From: Muscardinus avellanarius
Lineage: Eukaryota > Chordata > Mammalia > Rodentia > Gliridae
Assembly: GCA_963383645.1 (NCBI GenBank)
Contig: OY726560.1
Coordinates: 147,875,052-147,939,051, forward strand
Direction: 5' to 3'
Length of the DNA: 64,000 nt
The translations under genes and the position numbers were made by a program. Each line of letters opens with the position of its first letter. The stretch's first letter is position 1. Below are positions 1 to 10,619 of the stretch, piece after piece. Below the pieces are notes generated by a model. The model was not told the origin of the DNA. It made no database searches and saw nothing but the letters and a program-made list of their open reading frames with translations.

Positions 1-53
1 CCTCCTCTTCCTCCTCCTCCTCCTCCTCCTCCTCCTCCTCCTCCTCCTCCTCC
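1..53. repeat. (CCT)n microsatellite
   Basis: Run of CCT units at the window edge with one CTT interruption. It continues into TTC units and abuts the T-rich tail of the following minus-strand SINE, so it may have grown from that tail. Confidence 0.9.
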
Positions 54-59
54 CTCCTT

Positions 60-266
60 CTTCTTCTTTGCAGTACTAGGGATGGAACTCAGAGGCATTC
101 TAACTCTGTCAACTCAGCCCTATTTTTTATTCCTTATTTTGAAACCGGGTCTCACTGAATTGCGGAGGGCCTCACTAAGTAGCTGAAGCTGTCCGCAAAC
201 TGTGATTCTTCTGTCTCAGCCTCCCAAATGCTGAGATTACAATCATGTGCCATCATGCCTGGCTTG
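60..266 (-). mobile_element. B1-dID dimeric SINE, minus strand
   Basis: Read on the minus strand it begins with the 7SL/B1-like head (GCCAGGCATGATGGCAC) and ends in a shortened ID half next to a T-rich (A-tail) stretch. Several substitutions from the other copies indicate an older insertion. Confidence 0.85.
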
Positions 267-2518
267 ATTTATTTTTCTTAAAGAGAAGTTCCTCAAGAAT
301 GTTATGGCTCATCCTTCAGAAAGAGTTCTCAGAAGGGAAAACCAATCTAATTGGTCAACCAGGCCAAGATATGTTGAGTATCCCCTATTGCTTGAAGTAA
401 AAGTGCTGTTTGGAGTGGGCTATAGCATCCAAAAAAGCAAGTCAACATTGTCTTGTGTGCGGCAAAGAGTCCAGTGACTTGAACCGACTGTCATTGCTTT
501 AGGTAGAAAATCAGTAAGGAAAGAGGAGGGAGCATAAAATACGGGATGAAGAGAAACAGGAAAAAGGATTTTTGAACTAAAACATGAAAGGTTTTTTTCC
601 CCCTCTATGAGAAAGAAAGAATGATTTAAATCAAGTGATCAGTTAACACAAAACCAAAAAAAAAAAAAAAAAAAAAAAATCAGGCCTCAAAAATTATTTT
701 AAGTGACTTTGAAACATCTTCTCTAGCTGGAATAATGTTTTAAAAATATGTTTATGTTTGATTATCTTCAGGAGAAAAATTTTTGTGATCAAAGTTGTTT
801 ATGTTGAAGCTCACCCTATACCTACTTATCTCACATCCACAACTTCTGAAAGCTAAATCACGTCCCAGTTACTGCTTCGCTGGTTTTAATGGGAGTTCAA
901 GAAGAATTCTGAATCTGTTTACGTTTTTGCAGATTCTTGGTAACTGATCTTGTGGGTTTTTCTCTTTGCTGCCCAGTGATTTTCAATTTTTTGATCCACA
1001 TTTAACCAGAACACTTCCTTTTAGAGAAAATTCAGGTTAGGCCAGATTCTTAGTAAACTAGGCAGTGCTGAATTTTCAAAACAAGGTGAGAGGCTAAGAA
1101 GTAGAGAAAGAAATCTTGGAAAGACAGAGGGAAAAGCTCGTGAAACCCTTCTTTTTTATCCAAATGCAGAAAAGAAAACAGCAGCAACAACAACTAAAAT
1201 CACATTGGCTGATATACTATAACTTGAAGCATATCATTTCTGGATAGTATAATGCTTATAAATTTTTAAGTTTTATCTTCTCCTGGGGATGACTTGGGAA
1301 GTCTGGCAGAAGGGGTTCACAGTGTATGTCAGCAAATCAAAATCAAGTGTATGGGCTTCATTTCGGCTTGTTCTGAGCTGTATCTAATGAAACCAAGAAT
1401 AAATACAACTTCCTTCCACTGTCTGACACCATCTCATATATCATTCCTTGTAGGTCATTGTCTCTGCTAAAAAAAGTGAATTTTTTAAAGGACTATAACT
1501 ATGGGGAAATGACCATATGCAACAATCTACTTACAGTAATTTCTAGTTTCTAAAAGGACACAATCTGAGGTACAGTCTCAGTCACAGAACATGATGCTCT
1601 GGAGGGAACCCACACTTGGGCAGGCATCTGGTCCTTTATTCATATCTCTATACCTGGATCATTAGGGAAGCTTCGTAAATGTTTGTGGAATGAAGTGGAA
1701 GGAAATGCAATGATGCCCTGCAGAATATTGCATGGCATATAATTAGGAAGAGCCTTCTAATTTGTAAAGCAAGCAGTTGACCATGTGAAGTGATTACCCG
1801 GTATAACAATTGTTAATTACTCGACTTCTTGGATTAATTTGATTTCTCCAATAACATACTCTTTTCATTAAGTTGAACCATCTGAATTGCCAGTACTTTC
1901 CCATTTTTGATTTTCCAGAGTAGCTGTTTCACATGGTTCAGTCTCGTAGTCTAATATCAGTAGTCAGAAGTTAAACCGTATGACACTGCTATTTTTGTAG
2001 GTCAAGCACTGCTGGTGACCAATAAATGCATAGAGTTTAATCATAGCAATAATATCTACCTATTTAGGTATTATATATCACTATAAAATAAATCAACTAT
2101 TGGTATCTATTCAGTATATAGCAATAGATATATTCTATTATATATGTAATATATATGTAATAGGCTGTAGAGTATATGACAGCATACTTTGCTAGTTTGT
2201 ATATATTATTCTATTTACTCCTATGAGATAGATCTCAGTATTATCCTCTGAATTATGCAAATACTCCTAGAAATGGCAAGACACTGAGGTGTTTTATCTT
2301 AAGAGGTGAGCTCATTATCTGGCCTAGTCCATGATGGCAGAGACTAAGTATCAAAGATCGAGGCCACATTCTTATAGCAAAACAACCTCAGTGAGGCAGG
2401 GGCCTGAGGCTCACGTCTCAATTCCAAGAGGCTTTTTGTGGAACCCTGGCTTTATAGTTCCTCCTTGGTGCTGAGGCTACAGCAATGCTATAAAAAGGTA
2501 GTAGGTGCACTACTAGGA

Positions 2519-2520
<2 letters not shown>
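267..2520. other. Intergenic DNA with no recognised gene
   Basis: AT-rich sequence with many stop codons in all frames and no coding exon recognised. It holds an A-run at about 656-679 and TA-rich patches around 2100-2160. No interspersed repeat family could be assigned by eye. Confidence 0.6.

Positions 2521-2523
<3 letters not shown>

Positions 2524-2581
<58 letters not shown>
2524..2581. repeat. Compound (CT)n(CA)n microsatellite
   Basis: About 18 CT units (2524-2560) followed directly by about 10 CA units (2561-2581). Compound dinucleotide tracts of this length are normally length-polymorphic. Confidence 0.95.
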
Positions 2582-2771
2582 TTTATCCAGGAAAGTACTG
2601 ATTCCTGCCTGCTTTCCTAGCATAATTATTGAAAGTTTCCCATACTACCCTCAACCACAGGGCCAGAACTAGCAGAGTGAGGGAAAGGAGGTACTTGCAT
2701 TGGATACAAAATTTAAAGGATGGCAAAAAAGGTAGTAATAAAAGAAACCCATACTTTTAAAGGGGGGCCAG

Positions 2772-2992
2772 TCAGCTGGGGGTGGGGGTGCATGTTTGTA
2801 ATTCCAGCATTTGGGAGGCTGAGACAGGAGGATCACGGTTGGCGGGCAGCCTCAGCCACTACTTAGTGACGCCCTTTGCAACTCAGTGAGACCCTGTTTC
2901 AAAATATAGAATAAAAAAATAGGACTGGGGGTGTAGCTCGGAAGTAGAATGCCCCTGGGTTCCATCCCTAGACCTGCAAAAAAAAAGGGGGG
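2772..2992 (+). mobile_element. B1-dID dimeric SINE, plus strand
   Basis: B1 head (GCTGGGGGTGGGGGTGCATG), an internal linker of about 20 bp rich in A, then the dID half (GGGTGTAGCTCGGAAGTAGAA), ending in an A-run and a G-run. Confidence 0.85.
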
Positions 2993-3219
2993 GGCAGTCA
3001 TCAAACCTCATATTTTCAAAATCAGAAGTGATGCCCCAAAAATGTAAGAGTAAGAAAATACCAACATTTTAAATAAAAGAAGGATCACTATCATTTATTT
3101 TTCCCTTTGCCTCAGATTCCCAAAGGGCCCTGCATGACGCTGCTCAGAAGCATCTCAGTTAAAGCAATAAATTATATGGTCACCCTACATTAGAGTACTT
3201 CACAAAATAACTGTGAGAG

Positions 3220-3430
3220 TCATATAGTGATTACTGGAAGCCATGTACTATTCTAGGTGTTATCTGGGGGATAAATATTGTCATTAGTCCCATTTACAGC
3301 TGAGAAAACTAAGGCTTGGAAAATTTAAGCACGTACTCTATACAAAGCTACACAACTAGGAGAGGGGGCCAAGATGTGGATCCAGGCAGTCTGGCACCAA
3401 ATTCCTTAGCCATTACACGAGACCGAGCCT
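3220..3430 (+). repeat. MIR-type ancient SINE relic
   Basis: Contains the MIR core signature (CCCATTTACAGCTGAGAAAA, then a stretch resembling GGCTTGGAAAATTTAAG), followed by the usual 'lost-specificity' tail ending near TTAGCCATTACAC. Highly diverged. Confidence 0.75.
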
Positions 3431-3689
3431 CTGAAAAAGAGCTCCATCACTGTCATTGCTATTAATGTTGTTATAAATAATAAAGAGAGGAACGGTCAGA
3501 AAAAGGGAGGTGAGAGGGAGGGAACGGCTGCACCTTAATCCTCCATTTGCTTTAAGCCCAGAAGACAGCTGTAGGCAGCTGTCATTTAACCTTTTGTGAG
3601 CCTCTGCCTCTTGTCAAATAAAAATATTGGACCTGCTTGTTTCTAAGGTCTCTTTTAGCCACAGATAATAGTCTTTTATTCTATGAGTC

Positions 3690-4500
3690 CTCATTATTAT
3701 ATAGCATTTCTCTGGCTCTCTTTAGTCTTTCAGAATACTCCTCTCCTTCTTCCTCCTTCCGCTGCCAGCTCCTCTCCGCTTATCCTCCCTCCTTCCTCCT
3801 CCCTCCATATGTTTTTCCTCCATGGTGATCTCATCCATTCTCAGGGCTTCAGCTCTCACCTCGCCATGGCCGACTCCCAAGTCTCTGTCTTAGCTCTGCC
3901 TTCCCTCTCAAGGTCCAGACCTGCACTTCCAGCTCTCTACTGTGCTCCCCCTGCTCAGCCCCACATGGGAAACTGTGAGTCAACATGTTCAGAATCAAGC
4001 TCATCACTCCGCACCATCCAGGTGCAGCCCCCAACCCCGTCTCTGTGTGCCCTGCTCAGGGAGGTCCTGACACTTGCAACTTCATCTCTGCAGGACTTCC
4101 TCCCTTTCTATTCCCACTGCCCCCACCCATGCATCAACCCCCGCCCCGCCTCCTTCCTTTTGGACTTCCCCTTCCAGTCTGCCCAGTCCTGACCACTGGG
4201 ATGAACACAATAGACTATACCTAGGATCCAGTAGCTCTAATTCAGTGCATTCCCAGTGTCTGCTTTCCCACTTGTATCTTTCATGTTTCAAATCCATATG
4301 TCCTCTATGTCCAGTGCTTTATGAATCCATGCATATTTTCTTATCTTTTACTACTCCCTCTTCTTAATATTTTCCTTAGTTTTTCTTTGCCCACTAACTC
4401 AAATACTCATTTCTTTATGAAGTCTCAAATTTCCAGGGCAGAGATCATCTTCCCTTCTTGCAAATATTTATAGCACTTGATACAGCTCTGCAGTAGCGCT
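3690..4500. other. Pyrimidine-rich intergenic segment, possible old repeat
   Basis: C/T-rich plus strand gives several overlapping open frames (3683-4367), but these follow from base composition: they have no splice support or recognisable domain, and the encoded peptides are Ser/Pro/Leu-rich. Parts recall a diverged mammalian interspersed repeat that I cannot name. Confidence 0.4.
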
Positions 4501-5099
4501 TGTGTCCTTCTGCATTGTCTTGGCATTAAATACACTTACTTTTTTTTAAGCCACCATATAAGGGCCTCATCACTGCAGGGGTCACACTTTCCTCTTCCCA
4601 AACGCTTTACCTCTTCAGTGTCCATCTTGTCTTCACATAGAGGAACTTGATGCAGGTGTAAGTACAACATTGCTTGTTGTGGTTTTTTAAAATTATCATA
4701 CCAGCAAAATAGACTAATTGTGCCGGACTTTTGAGTGAATGAAGGGACAAAATCCCAAGTACTATTTTTTCTCCCAGATGGCAGTTACGCACTCTGAGGG
4801 GTGATCCTCTCTCCCAGGCAGCAGCCTTGCAGGGACACTGCAAGGGGCTTCCCTGCTCCACCTAAATCCCCATCCCTTTCCACAACCTAAGAGCATCTCC
4901 TCCCTCAAGAAGAGTCTGAAGTTTTCTTTCTCTTTCCAGAGAAGCTTGTGGAATTTCTGAGTGGCAACTCTTAGGTAGCCTTTCACTCTCTGGCTTGCTA
5001 CACCCACATGCTCCTTCTAAGGGCTTCTTGCTCAGATTACGCAGCTATTTCAAGCTTCCAATCTGTAAGAAAGAAGGTTTAAAAAAAATACTGTCCATC

Positions 5100-5815
5100 A
5101 AAATGTAAATAAAAACTACCCTGAGATTCCATCTCACTCCAGTTGGAATGGTAATCATTGAGAACACAAACCATAATAAATGCTGTCAAGGATGTGGGTA
5201 AAAAGAAACACTTATACACATACACGGTTGGTGGGATTGTAGATTAGTATAATCACTCTATAGAGATCAGTATGGAGGATCTTCAAAAAACTAGGAATGG
5301 AAATACCCTATGACCCAGCTACACCACTCCTCAGTATTTATCCAAACGAATTGCAGTCAGAATACTATAGTGACATACGCACACCCATGTTAATAACAGC
5401 GCAATTCACAAGAGCCAGGTTATGGAGCTAGCCTAGGTATGTGTCAGAAAAATGTGGTTTAGACACATAATGGAGTTTACTCAGATATCAGGAAGAACAA
5501 TTATGTCAATTGCTAGAAATAGGTGGAACCTGCGAGCATTATGTTAAAATAAACCAGACTCAGAAAGTCCAGGGTCGCATGTTTTGTCTTATATGTGGAA
5601 GCTGGAGAGAAAATGAAAAGTTGCAGGGGGGGGGTGTCTTTCATAAATAGAAAGGAAATCAGCAGAGTACAGGAAGCAGACAGGGTTGGGGGGAAAGGAA
5701 ACTGACCAAATTATATTCTGGGTAATAGTTAACAAAGAATCCTACTATCATGTATAATATAATACACCAATAAAAAAGTTTAAAAATAAAGAATAAAAAT
5801 TAAAAAATTAAAGTA
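5100..5815 (+). mobile_element. 5'-truncated LINE-1 3' end, plus strand
   Basis: Matches the end of ORF2 and the 3' UTR of the intact L1 elsewhere in this window (shared landmarks: GAGATTCCATCTCACTCC, GGATGTGGGTAAA, a poly-G patch at 5624-5633), ending in CACCAATAAAAAAG plus an A-rich tail. Many stops and indels; non-functional. Confidence 0.85.
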
Positions 5816-7100
5816 CTCTCCCTGAGTGTATGACCAGGGGAGGGCGGAAAAAGGTTTTGAAAATGATCATACGTTTTTCTTAAGATTCCTAACTAAAAAT
5901 ACTAGAGATTCTTAGAAATGGCCGAGGCAACTTTCCACACTGTATTTATATCCGGGCTGGGATCAAGCACCAGAAATGAGCTTCAAAGATGAGGGAATAG
6001 ATGCTATTCAGCAAAGGTCATTTATTCTTCATCTAATAGCTAAGAGGGCAACTTTTTGAAAAAAAATGCATTTCCTGCTCGAGTTTGTCCTTGGACTAAC
6101 AACTGATTATGGAATTTTAATTTAATATTACAGCATATGTTGCCTTTCTGAATTTAAAAATCTATGACTTGACTCCAAAATCTCTTTGAGTTCTTCAGAA
6201 GAATGCCCTCATACACACAAAATAAGGTCACGAGTGGTTGTATTTAAAATAAATTTACAATTTCTGAAAAAATAGAATCAATATGTACAATTAATATTGC
6301 AAATAAACGTCAAAATGATATACCTCCCACCATATAAACGAAACTTGTTTCACACATAAATGTGCTCCGTGGCAGTGGTTCAAAATCCTTTTTCTTCAAC
6401 AGTAAGCAGATTGAATGAAATAAAAAATGATGTGCCAGAACTTAAAGGTACAAATGGTACAAATTTCAAATTATTGATTGCTGACTGTGCTTACAGACAT
6501 CAAACAATACTTTTTCAGGCAGCTATAATAGTCCACTTCAGTGGAGATGTGATAGATTACAGGAAAATTGAAAATGTGAGGACTATTTGACTGGCCAATC
6601 ATCATTTTAAATTATTAAGGTTTGGGTTTTTATTTGGGGGGGGATGGAGGTTATATAGAAAATAATGCAAACTAATGGAATCTCATTAACTTCTGACTTT
6701 TTTCTTACCCAGCACCTTTATTGTAGCTTGAAAAGCACTGAGATGCTTAGTTAGAATATAAACTCATTTTATGTTAAAAAGAAGTGCACGTTTGGGCAGA
6801 ATCCATAGGCAGCGACATCCCTTAATGGAAATCCTAGCGGAACAAAGCATTCATTTTTGAGGGACTCAGAATGTATTTATGTATGTTGGGGACTAGCTTC
6901 TGATTTACGGGTGAGACAAGAGATATATTAGAGTGTGAATCTGAACGCTTTTGCCTGCCCACTCATTTAAAATAATTTTTAAGTAACAGTTTTTCCAAAG
7001 CAATGGTCAAATATGGTGTCAAAATTAACTTCATGGTCCTGCCTCATGCACTCAAAATGCTCTTTCTGTAACCTGGAAACAGGAAGCAGATTAGTATGCT

Positions 7101-7132
<32 letters not shown>

Positions 7133-7134
7133 AT
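5816..7134. other. Intergenic DNA with no recognised gene
   Basis: AT-rich sequence without a recognised exon. A 76-codon open frame at 6360-6590 has no recognisable homology and no gene-like context. A-run at about 7101-7128. Confidence 0.55.
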
Positions 7135-8124
7135 TAGCTGGAACTCTTTCAGTTGCAAGTGACAGAAACCAAACTCAAACCGGCTCAAGCCAAAACACAA
7201 TTTATTGTTGCAGATTATTGGAAGGTTCAAGTCTGCTGGGTCCAGGGCTGCAGATGATGTCATTGGAATGTGCCTGCTTCTTTCCCTGGCTCAGCTGTGC
7301 TTCCTCTGTAAGGGATTCATCCCCAAACTGGCTGTAACCATGCAGAGAAGTCCTGACAGTCAGGGCTGCTGAGAGTCTGTGCAGGCCTCGAGGAAATTTT
7401 TGTCAGTCATTCCCAGCAAGAGTGAATGGCTTAAAACATCTTTACAACTGACTTTGTATTGATCTGTGAACTAGGGCCGAGGGCACTGTTGGGACCCCTT
7501 GCCCATAATCTGGTGATCTGTGCGATCTATCCCTTCCGTATACACAAGCCCTTAGCTTTGTTCCCTCATTGGCTCAGCCCATAGGTCACCAACATGAACT
7601 CACCTCTCACCTTATAATAAATTCACTTTAGGTTATGCATTTTTTTTTTTTTGCGGGTCTGGGGGTGAAACCCAAGGGGATTCGACCTCCTGAGCTACAC
7701 CTCCCGCCCTATTTTTTATTCTTTACTTTGAAACCAGGTCTCACTGAGTTGCAGAGGGCCTCACTAAGTAGCTGAGGCTGTCCGCGAACCGCGATCCTCC
7801 GGTCTCAGCCTCCCGAATGCTGGGATTACAAGCGTGCACCACCACGCCTGGCTAGTTTATGCATTTTCATCTTCACGATTCAGCAGTTCCCTCTCTCTGT
7901 CTCTTTCTTTCTCCCTGCCTTCTACTACTCCCAGTCCATATAAAATTTTAAACAAGACACTCATTGACCCCATTGGATGACCTCCAGCCCTGGTCAATCA
8001 CAGTGCCCCTTGAGATGGAATGTTCTAGTGGGCCTAGGACACATCCATGTCCCTCCCTATCTTGATACAAGCCCCATCAATCACATGCACAATGGGAGAA
8101 GAGAAGGAGTCCCCAGCAGCTTTC

Positions 8125-8125
<1 letters not shown>
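7135..8125 (+). repeat. Ancient interspersed repeat, split by a SINE
   Basis: The start (TTTCAGTTGCAAGTGACAGA) and later 'cattggctcagcc' and 'tcaatcacagtgcccc' blocks recall an old mammalian DNA- or LTR-type repeat; family not assigned. A related start occurs at about 40140. It is interrupted by the SINE at 7640-7856. Confidence 0.5.
7640..7856 (-). mobile_element. B1-dID SINE, minus strand, with target-site duplication
   Basis: Complete B1-dID copy read on the minus strand. The flanks carry the duplication TATGCATTTT on both sides (about 7634-7643 and about 7858-7867). It is inserted into the older repeat spanning 7135-8125. Confidence 0.9.

Positions 8126-8126
<1 letters not shown>

Positions 8127-8174
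<48 letters not shown>
8127..8174. repeat. (AC)n microsatellite
   Basis: About 24 uninterrupted AC units. Confidence 0.95.
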
Positions 8175-8175
<1 letters not shown>

Positions 8176-8239
8176 ACACTCTATTTCAGCCATGGAGCCA
8201 CAGTGCAGGGTCAGGATTTATTGTTGCAGGCCATTTTCC

Positions 8240-9980
8240 CTGAACCCAGTTTTCTGACTCAGCTGAGAGCCACAGAACCCATTGTATTGAGTCAAATCTA
8301 GAAACCTTCATTGAACTTGACCGAGAGAATAAGAAGGGAGGCTTTTTCTTCCTGTGCCATGATACTGGATCTGTCCTCACCCCAAATGTGTTGCTCAGAC
8401 GTATACCCGTGTGCCCGGGCTTTAGCATGTGAATGCTGGGCTGAGGGACACTGAAGCCAGTGGTCACTGCAGGGACGAGGGGAGGAAAATCCCTCTTCCC
8501 TTCCTTGGAAGTTGGCTAAGCAGGTGAATATTTTATTTCTGGTGCAAGCCTAGTGAAATAAAGATGTTCCGAGCACCTTTTGAGGAGTGCCAGTCATTAT
8601 AGGGACATATTATTAGTGAATTTCTTTTTTTAAAAAAAAAGATCCCTGCTTTAAGAAAACTCACAGTTTTTAGGGCATTACAAAATAGCAACTAGCTAAC
8701 AACATATAACCTGCTGCAAACAGTGCTGAGAACGGTCTAACGGTTCAAGGAGCAGAGAGGAAGGAAGAGTGATTAATTGTGTTGAGAATGGACAGAACGA
8801 GCAGTAACCAGGGAAGCAGGGGTAGAAGTGTCGGGATAGTCCCAGGCAGGTGACGTTCGACCTGACAAGTGGGAGGGAGCGTGGTCACTTTGGGGAAGAA
8901 CGGCATTATCAGGCGGAGGAAACCATAAGAGGCTGGAGGAGAGAAATCAATCCAATACTGGTTGATAGTCGCTGGCCAAGTTTCCAAGGCCGGCACAAGA
9001 GGGAGGATTGAAGCAATTATTGAGAAAATCGTCTCAATCTTTCCTTTTCTCCTGCCTTTGGAAGTTTGGCCCTGGCTGCATTTTAGTAAGAGAAAGAATC
9101 TTGATTCGAGACCACACAATGTTAAGTGATGGAAAAATTGTTTTTTAGACAGAAAGAGAAAAACTGCAGCACCTGAATTCAACAGGGAAAACCTAGATTT
9201 TGTTAAGAAAAAGAAATGAAAATGTTTTCTTCACTTTCCCTCAGTCACTGTGTCTCATTCAGTCTACTCTTTCCTTTTTTTTTGCGGGGGGGGGTAGTTT
9301 CACTTTAAAAAGCAAATCCATTGATCAAGAATCATAAGTACAGATGCATTTGATGTCTTTTGAAAGCTTAACAAAATACTTGTAGTAAGATGATTGTAAT
9401 TATCCAAAAGATTTTTTTTCAAGAATTTGCTACTATCAAAATCAAACTAAGGTGCAGCCCCAGGAATTGATTCTCATGCGCTCTTCTCTATTATGCTATA
9501 GCCCCAGATGTCTGTGTAGCTTGTTAGCATTCAAGGCTTCCTTTGAAGATTAAATAGCATTAAATTTTTGCCTTGCAAGGAAAGGGATTATGAATTGATG
9601 AGAAAACAAGAGTTGGGTAGAAATGCATGCAGAAATGTTAAGGGGGATAAATCTGGCTTACTGGCTACAGGCTGCACTGCAAATGAACAAAAAATCAACG
9701 GACCTCGGTTTGAGTATTGGCACCACTGTTTATGAGCTTTCAACTTTTGACAAGTTTTTTTTCTTTTATGTCCTTAAACCTCATTTTTAAAACTGAGGTA
9801 GTGACAATATCTACACAAAAAGTTGCTTTGAGCACTGAGGAAGACCCACACAAAAGAGGGCAGCACAGGACCTAGCATATGGCATTATCTTGAAATCAAC
9901 AAGGCAACGGAAATACCAGAAAACTATGCCAGCACTGGTACTAACCACAAATCACCCATTATAACAAGATTGTAATCTGC
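8240..9980. other. Intergenic DNA with no recognised gene
   Basis: No exon recognised. A 145-codon open frame on the minus strand (8745-9182) has no family resemblance, no gene context and no splice-site pattern, and I do not call it a gene. A G-run sits at about 9284-9294. Confidence 0.5.
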
Positions 9981-10119
9981 AACCAGGTATGTTTGTACAT
10001 GCCTATAATCCCAGTACTTGGGTGGGAGGCTGAAGCAAGAAGATCACAAGTTCGAGGCCAGCCTTAGCAACTTAGCAAGACCCTATTTCAAAAAAAAAAA
10101 AAAAAAGGGCTGGGGTACA

Positions 10120-10158
<39 letters not shown>

Positions 10159-10395
10159 GGTGTTCCTGGAAACCCTTCTACCTCCAGGCTACACTCCCAA
10201 ACCTATTTTTATATTGTTTTTATTTGGAAACAGGGTCTCTTAAGCCAGCAAGGCTGGCTTCGAACCTGCGTGATCCTCCTGTCTCCGCCTCCCAAGCACG
10301 GGGATTACAAGCATGCGCCACCACGCCCAGCTGTTGGGGTACATCTTGAAGGTGAAAAGTACTCCTGGATTCAATCTCCATTACTAAAATGAAAA
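9981..10395 (+). mobile_element. Older B1-dID SINE, split by a younger SINE
   Basis: The B1 half lies at about 9981-10107 and the dID half resumes at about 10335-10395. The interruption is the younger SINE at 10123-10334, which duplicated 12 bp (TGGGGTACATCT) at 10111-10122 and 10335-10346. Confidence 0.9.
10123..10334 (-). mobile_element. Young-type B1-dID SINE (type B), nested
   Basis: Belongs to the second, homogeneous SINE type in this window (called type B here). Its B1 part has a 'ccccgcgcttggg' block, a Pol III B-box-like GGTTCGAAGCC, and the dimer-like 'cagccrcgctggctta' motif. Its dID part reads GGGAGTGTAGCCNGGAGGTA. Its A-tail has become (CA)n, seen as (GT)n on the plus strand at about 10122-10154. 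Perfect 12-bp target-site duplication. Confidence 0.93.
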
Positions 10396-10402
10396 AAAAA
10401 AT

Positions 10403-10612
10403 GCTGGGCATGGTAGCACATGTTTGTAATCCCATTACTTGGGGCACTGAAACAGGAAGATCATACATTCAAGGACAGCCTCAGCAAGTAGTGAGACTTT
10501 CATCAAACTAAAGAGATTCTGTTTTAAAATAAAAATAATTTTAAAAAAAATAGGGCTAGGAGTGTACCTCAGAGGTAGAATGCTCCCGGGTTCAATCCCC
10601 AGTATCATAAAC
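10403..10612 (+). mobile_element. B1-dID SINE, plus strand
   Basis: B1 head GCTGGGCATGGTAGCACATG followed by an A-rich linker and the dID half TGTACCTCAGAGGTAGAATG, ending in CCCCAGTATCATAAA. It sits directly behind the preceding SINE's A-tail. Confidence 0.88.
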
Positions 10613-10619
10613 AGAAGAC

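Noticed and set aside
2524..2581. Microsatellites checked as possible CRISPR-like or structured arrays
   Set aside because: Simple dinucleotide repeats without spacers. The genome is mammalian.
3683..4367. Cluster of overlapping frames up to 169 codons
   Set aside because: Low-complexity C/T-rich DNA gives Ser/Pro/Leu-rich peptides in all three frames. No splice sites, domain or family match.
8745..9182. 145-codon minus-strand frame
   Set aside because: No recognisable domain or homolog, no promoter or exon structure. A frame of this length is expected by chance in 64 kb.
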